A stretch of DNA of 64,000 nt from JAHDHW01 sp965220465 (lineage in GTDB: Bacteria > Bacteroidota > Bacteroidia > Chitinophagales > Saprospiraceae). The notes under the pieces were generated by a model. It did no database searches, was not told the DNA's origin, and saw nothing but the letters and a program-made list of their open reading frames with translations. Position 1 is the stretch's first letter, and each line of letters starts with the position of its first letter. Both the position numbers and the translations under genes were made by a program. Below are positions 62,801 to 64,000 of the stretch, one piece after another. The stretch lies in NCBI GenBank assembly GCA_965220465.1, contig CBDCPZ010000025.1:310001-374000 (forward strand), read 5' to 3'.

Positions 62801-64000
62801 ATTTGATGAACCCTGCAGTGGCGGCGACCTGATACTTAACAATCTTAGTGTTGGCAACCCGCTTAACAACACCTGGACGATCACTAATATAACCCTCAAT
62901 ACTCCCTCTTCCACATTCAGTAGTATTAACCCTCCTCCGATTACTGTTTATGCTCCGGACACAGCACAAGCCCTTGTGTTGGTCCAATTAGAAACCAGCA
63001 ACGAATGTGGTACCAGCATTTACACGGATACGGTTTATGTTCAACCTTCGCCAATTATAGCCCAAATGAGTTATTCTGCCGAACAGCTTTGTATAGGGGA
63101 TACTTTAATGCTGTCAAATATTTCCACTCCAGGTACAAATCCTGTTTGGGAGATCATCCAAAGTAATCAAGCCCCTTTCTTTTTCAATGGGGATGTACTA
63201 AATTTTGCTCCAACAATTGCCGGTAGTTTTACCGTTATCCTCAGAGCCTATGGCTGTGGGTATGACAGTATTTCGCTGGAATTTGAAGCCCTACCCCTAC
63301 CCGAGCTTTCGGTAACCTTTGACCCGGAAGTACCTTGCCAAGGTAATCCCGTTCATTTTGAAGTCACCTCTACAGTGAATGGGCTAAAACTGTACTATGG
63401 TGATGGCGATTCCACAGACCTTCATAATAGCGATCACGTTTATACCGAAGCGGGTCTCTTTTTACTTTCTGCAACAGTCCAAAACCCTTTTGGATGTCAA
63501 AATGAATGGGCGGATAGTATTACCATTGCTGAAACACCGACAAACTTAGCGATGAATTTTACAGATGAAATTTGTGTAGGCACTCCTTCGGAATTTGTTG
63601 GTCTGGGAACAGGTGTACAAAGCTGGGAATGGGCGTTTTGCGATAGCTGTTTCAGGTCCGGAAATACAGTTTCATATACATTTGACACTTTTGGTTTGCA
63701 TAACGTTCAGTTGGTCGGTGTCTCGCCTTTAGGTTGCAGGGATACCATTTATGCCCCATTTTTCGTAAAAACGACCCCGGAGGCAATTCTCGATTATGAT
63801 TTAATAAGTGATTGTACGCCCGCAGAAATTATTTTTAACAACCTCAGTCTAGATGCCACAGGCATAGAATGGCAAGCAAACAACGGACAAACAAGTTTGG
63901 ATAATAGCATTACAATTATCCAAGATGAGGCAGGAATGGTAATTGTTCAATTAATTGCAACGAATGGGGACATCTGTTTTGACACCACTTTTGCGAGCAT
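59874..64000 (+). CDS. giant secreted PKD/Ig-repeat protein, 3' end outside window
   Basis: At least 1375 residues without a stop. The ATG at 59874 starts a signal peptide (VPLFFLKGILSVVFLFQI, cut near VCSQ). What follows is a series of PKD and related Ig-like units, each with 1-2 Cys and DTI/DTV edge strands; clear PKD cores are FFWDFGNNLTDTLQDPTIIYD and YYGDGDSTDLHNSDHVY. The opening (LCSEGCAVNDNCADLAVSGG) is Cys-rich. This is typical of surface adhesins or SprB-like proteins of gliding Bacteroidota sent out by T9SS; the expected C-terminal sorting domain is beyond the window. The high Asp/Thr and Cys content suits a surface fibre. Confidence 0.85.
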   Translation, partial: MKTVPLFFLKGILSVVFLFQISTVCSQALCSEGCAVNDNCADLAVSGGLCLGSPTFFCEGETVCVNNNSDPDSFDEWVVWWDDGASCDIFPNTVTEAYHVYDISQDTCLENIVGLSRVIYIKNIKYCGSEPEDYSLNCIATFIKIKVNPVANYDKPQAICKGEEACFTNMSCMNADTAFYEWYVDGTLITEMLNFCYIFPTVGFYDVCLVATNECGVDSLCQTVNVIDVPVALSAYSYIGDSCIDATVELYDQSIGPAFISWEVVTGGNYQFIPNDDTSYPDTTVVLLDSDSFNIMHIASNFCGTDTSFVLVPAFGVPGISIEPSGPICDTIYFPDVTYINSFSIDTVKWVVDNSTDTIYDFYPQIILSEGDHIIEVIALGPCGIATEIVPITVNLTDSIIFNPIDVLCVDSDPILLEVILVSTGEPVPLSMGTFSCINPLFIDNGFFNPTLAGTGTYTICFETSNSLCPGFTSIDIVVSTGEDVQVGDDEEICIDAGELQLVFSPPGGEWSGDGVTDPVNGIFDPMVAGGGLGGIFILEYRFEDTAGCVTYKNKEITVVELPVIEANDVSICKANMEFDITVLAGPDIPSNVTCFIDGIAGCLFNPDTMVIGSYEVIFTASSIVGCSKLDTITLEITELLLVMAPPDTTVCAGDALTLIGTPSSCAIWSPSPFIDINNGNVNTNGFAGGQTFTITCNAGTVCETSDEVTVTVISEGAQVLPVEDWVCGAQAAYILPDGTPNDGQWFGDFLTGNEVDISQLAADSSYTYDYTVSYLPDACETASFILNVAAPPIAGFTNPQIGCVGVEVEFNNVSTGATHFFWDFGNNLTDTLQDPTIIYDAIGDYMITLEIWTEHPVSGDVLCIETFTDTIHISQPPQNVEIGTNSFEGCGPLELDFTNLSSGENMNYQWQIINLQTTNVDSINGASPGTIVFEQTENETTFYDVILKGWNDCDTLVDTIQIAVFPDPTADFGIQFDEPCSGGDLILNNLSVGNPLNNTWTITNITLNTPSSTFSSINPPPITVYAPDTAQALVLVQLETSNECGTSIYTDTVYVQPSPIIAQMSYSAEQLCIGDTLMLSNISTPGTNPVWEIIQSNQAPFFFNGDVLNFAPTIAGSFTVILRAYGCGYDSISLEFEALPLPELSVTFDPEVPCQGNPVHFEVTSTVNGLKLYYGDGDSTDLHNSDHVYTEAGLFLLSATVQNPFGCQNEWADSITIAETPTNLAMNFTDEICVGTPSEFVGLGTGVQSWEWAFCDSCFRSGNTVSYTFDTFGLHNVQLVGVSPLGCRDTIYAPFFVKTTPEAILDYDLISDCTPAEIIFNNLSLDATGIEWQANNGQTSLDNSITIIQDEAGMVIVQLIATNGDICFDTTFAS

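Noticed and set aside
61244..63688. Minus-strand frames inside the giant PKD gene
   Set aside because: These are shadows of the plus-strand frame, which is open throughout and has clear PKD cores.
1..64000. tRNA, rRNA or insertion-sequence genes
   Set aside because: A scan for T-loop motifs, rRNA-like blocks and DDE or serine-recombinase motifs found none that could be supported.

Overview
The window looks like the chromosome of a Bacteroidota bacterium, probably a Saprospiria-type marine or freshwater member. The evidence is low GC with A-rich leaders and few Shine-Dalgarno sites, a SusC/SusD pair, several secreted proteins with type IX secretion (T9SS) C-terminal sorting domains, SufS/SufU, an S46 dipeptidyl-peptidase, DUF2490, TAnnTTTG-like -7 boxes, and an ECF sigma factor beside an anti-sigma-like membrane protein. 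No tRNA, rRNA, CRISPR array, intact insertion sequence or phage gene was seen.

Layout: 0-11.2 kb holds a CotH-type protein (cut by the left edge), two T9SS cargo proteins, a DUF4287 protein, a fatty-acid desaturase, a CBS-pair protein, an MltF-like lipoprotein and a DUF2490 protein. 11.4-19.1 kb is a SusC-SusD-peptide-N-glycosidase F locus for N-glycoprotein use. 19.2-25.1 kb has an ECF sigma factor, a frameshifted anti-sigma/SBBP propeller gene, a PKD lipoprotein, a small envelope protein and a TPR adenylate cyclase. 25.2-33.8 kb has TauE/SafE, SufU-SufS, a cysteine-cluster protein, a predicted DPP11, a TPR protein and a transglutaminase-like protein. 33.9-38.6 kb is a three-gene operon of 2-oxoacid:ferredoxin oxidoreductase plus a flavin/Fe-S NAD(P)H partner. 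38.8-41.9 kb has a fasciclin lipoprotein, a glutamine amidotransferase, DUF1059 and an MDR reductase.

42.1-46.8 kb is the most striking block: three co-directional genes for an EAD-CHAT protease, an alpha/beta hydrolase and an LRR-Roc-COR GTPase. This resembles an NLR-like bacterial conflict module. Seven exact CCAATAA heptamers lie directly before the GTPase start codon. 47.2-51.5 kb holds small redox and regulatory genes (CHMI-like, DUF5367, NmrA, DUF1772, haem-binding, AraC, PaiB). 51.6-59.5 kb is a co-directional set of permease, glutamine-synthetase-like enzyme, SDR, three tandem membrane-anchored TIR proteins and an aldehyde dehydrogenase. This suggests amine/ethanolamine gamma-glutamylation with a TIR immune triplet inside it. 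From 59.9 kb to the right edge runs a giant PKD-rich secreted protein.

Running through the window is a class of short tandem arrays in gene gaps, mostly heptamers with some octamers (16.36-16.56, 25.20, 44.85 and 56.63-56.75 kb). A pair of related palindromic elements (41.99 and 50.79 kb) follows the 3' ends of minus-strand genes. Neither is explained by the annotated genes.
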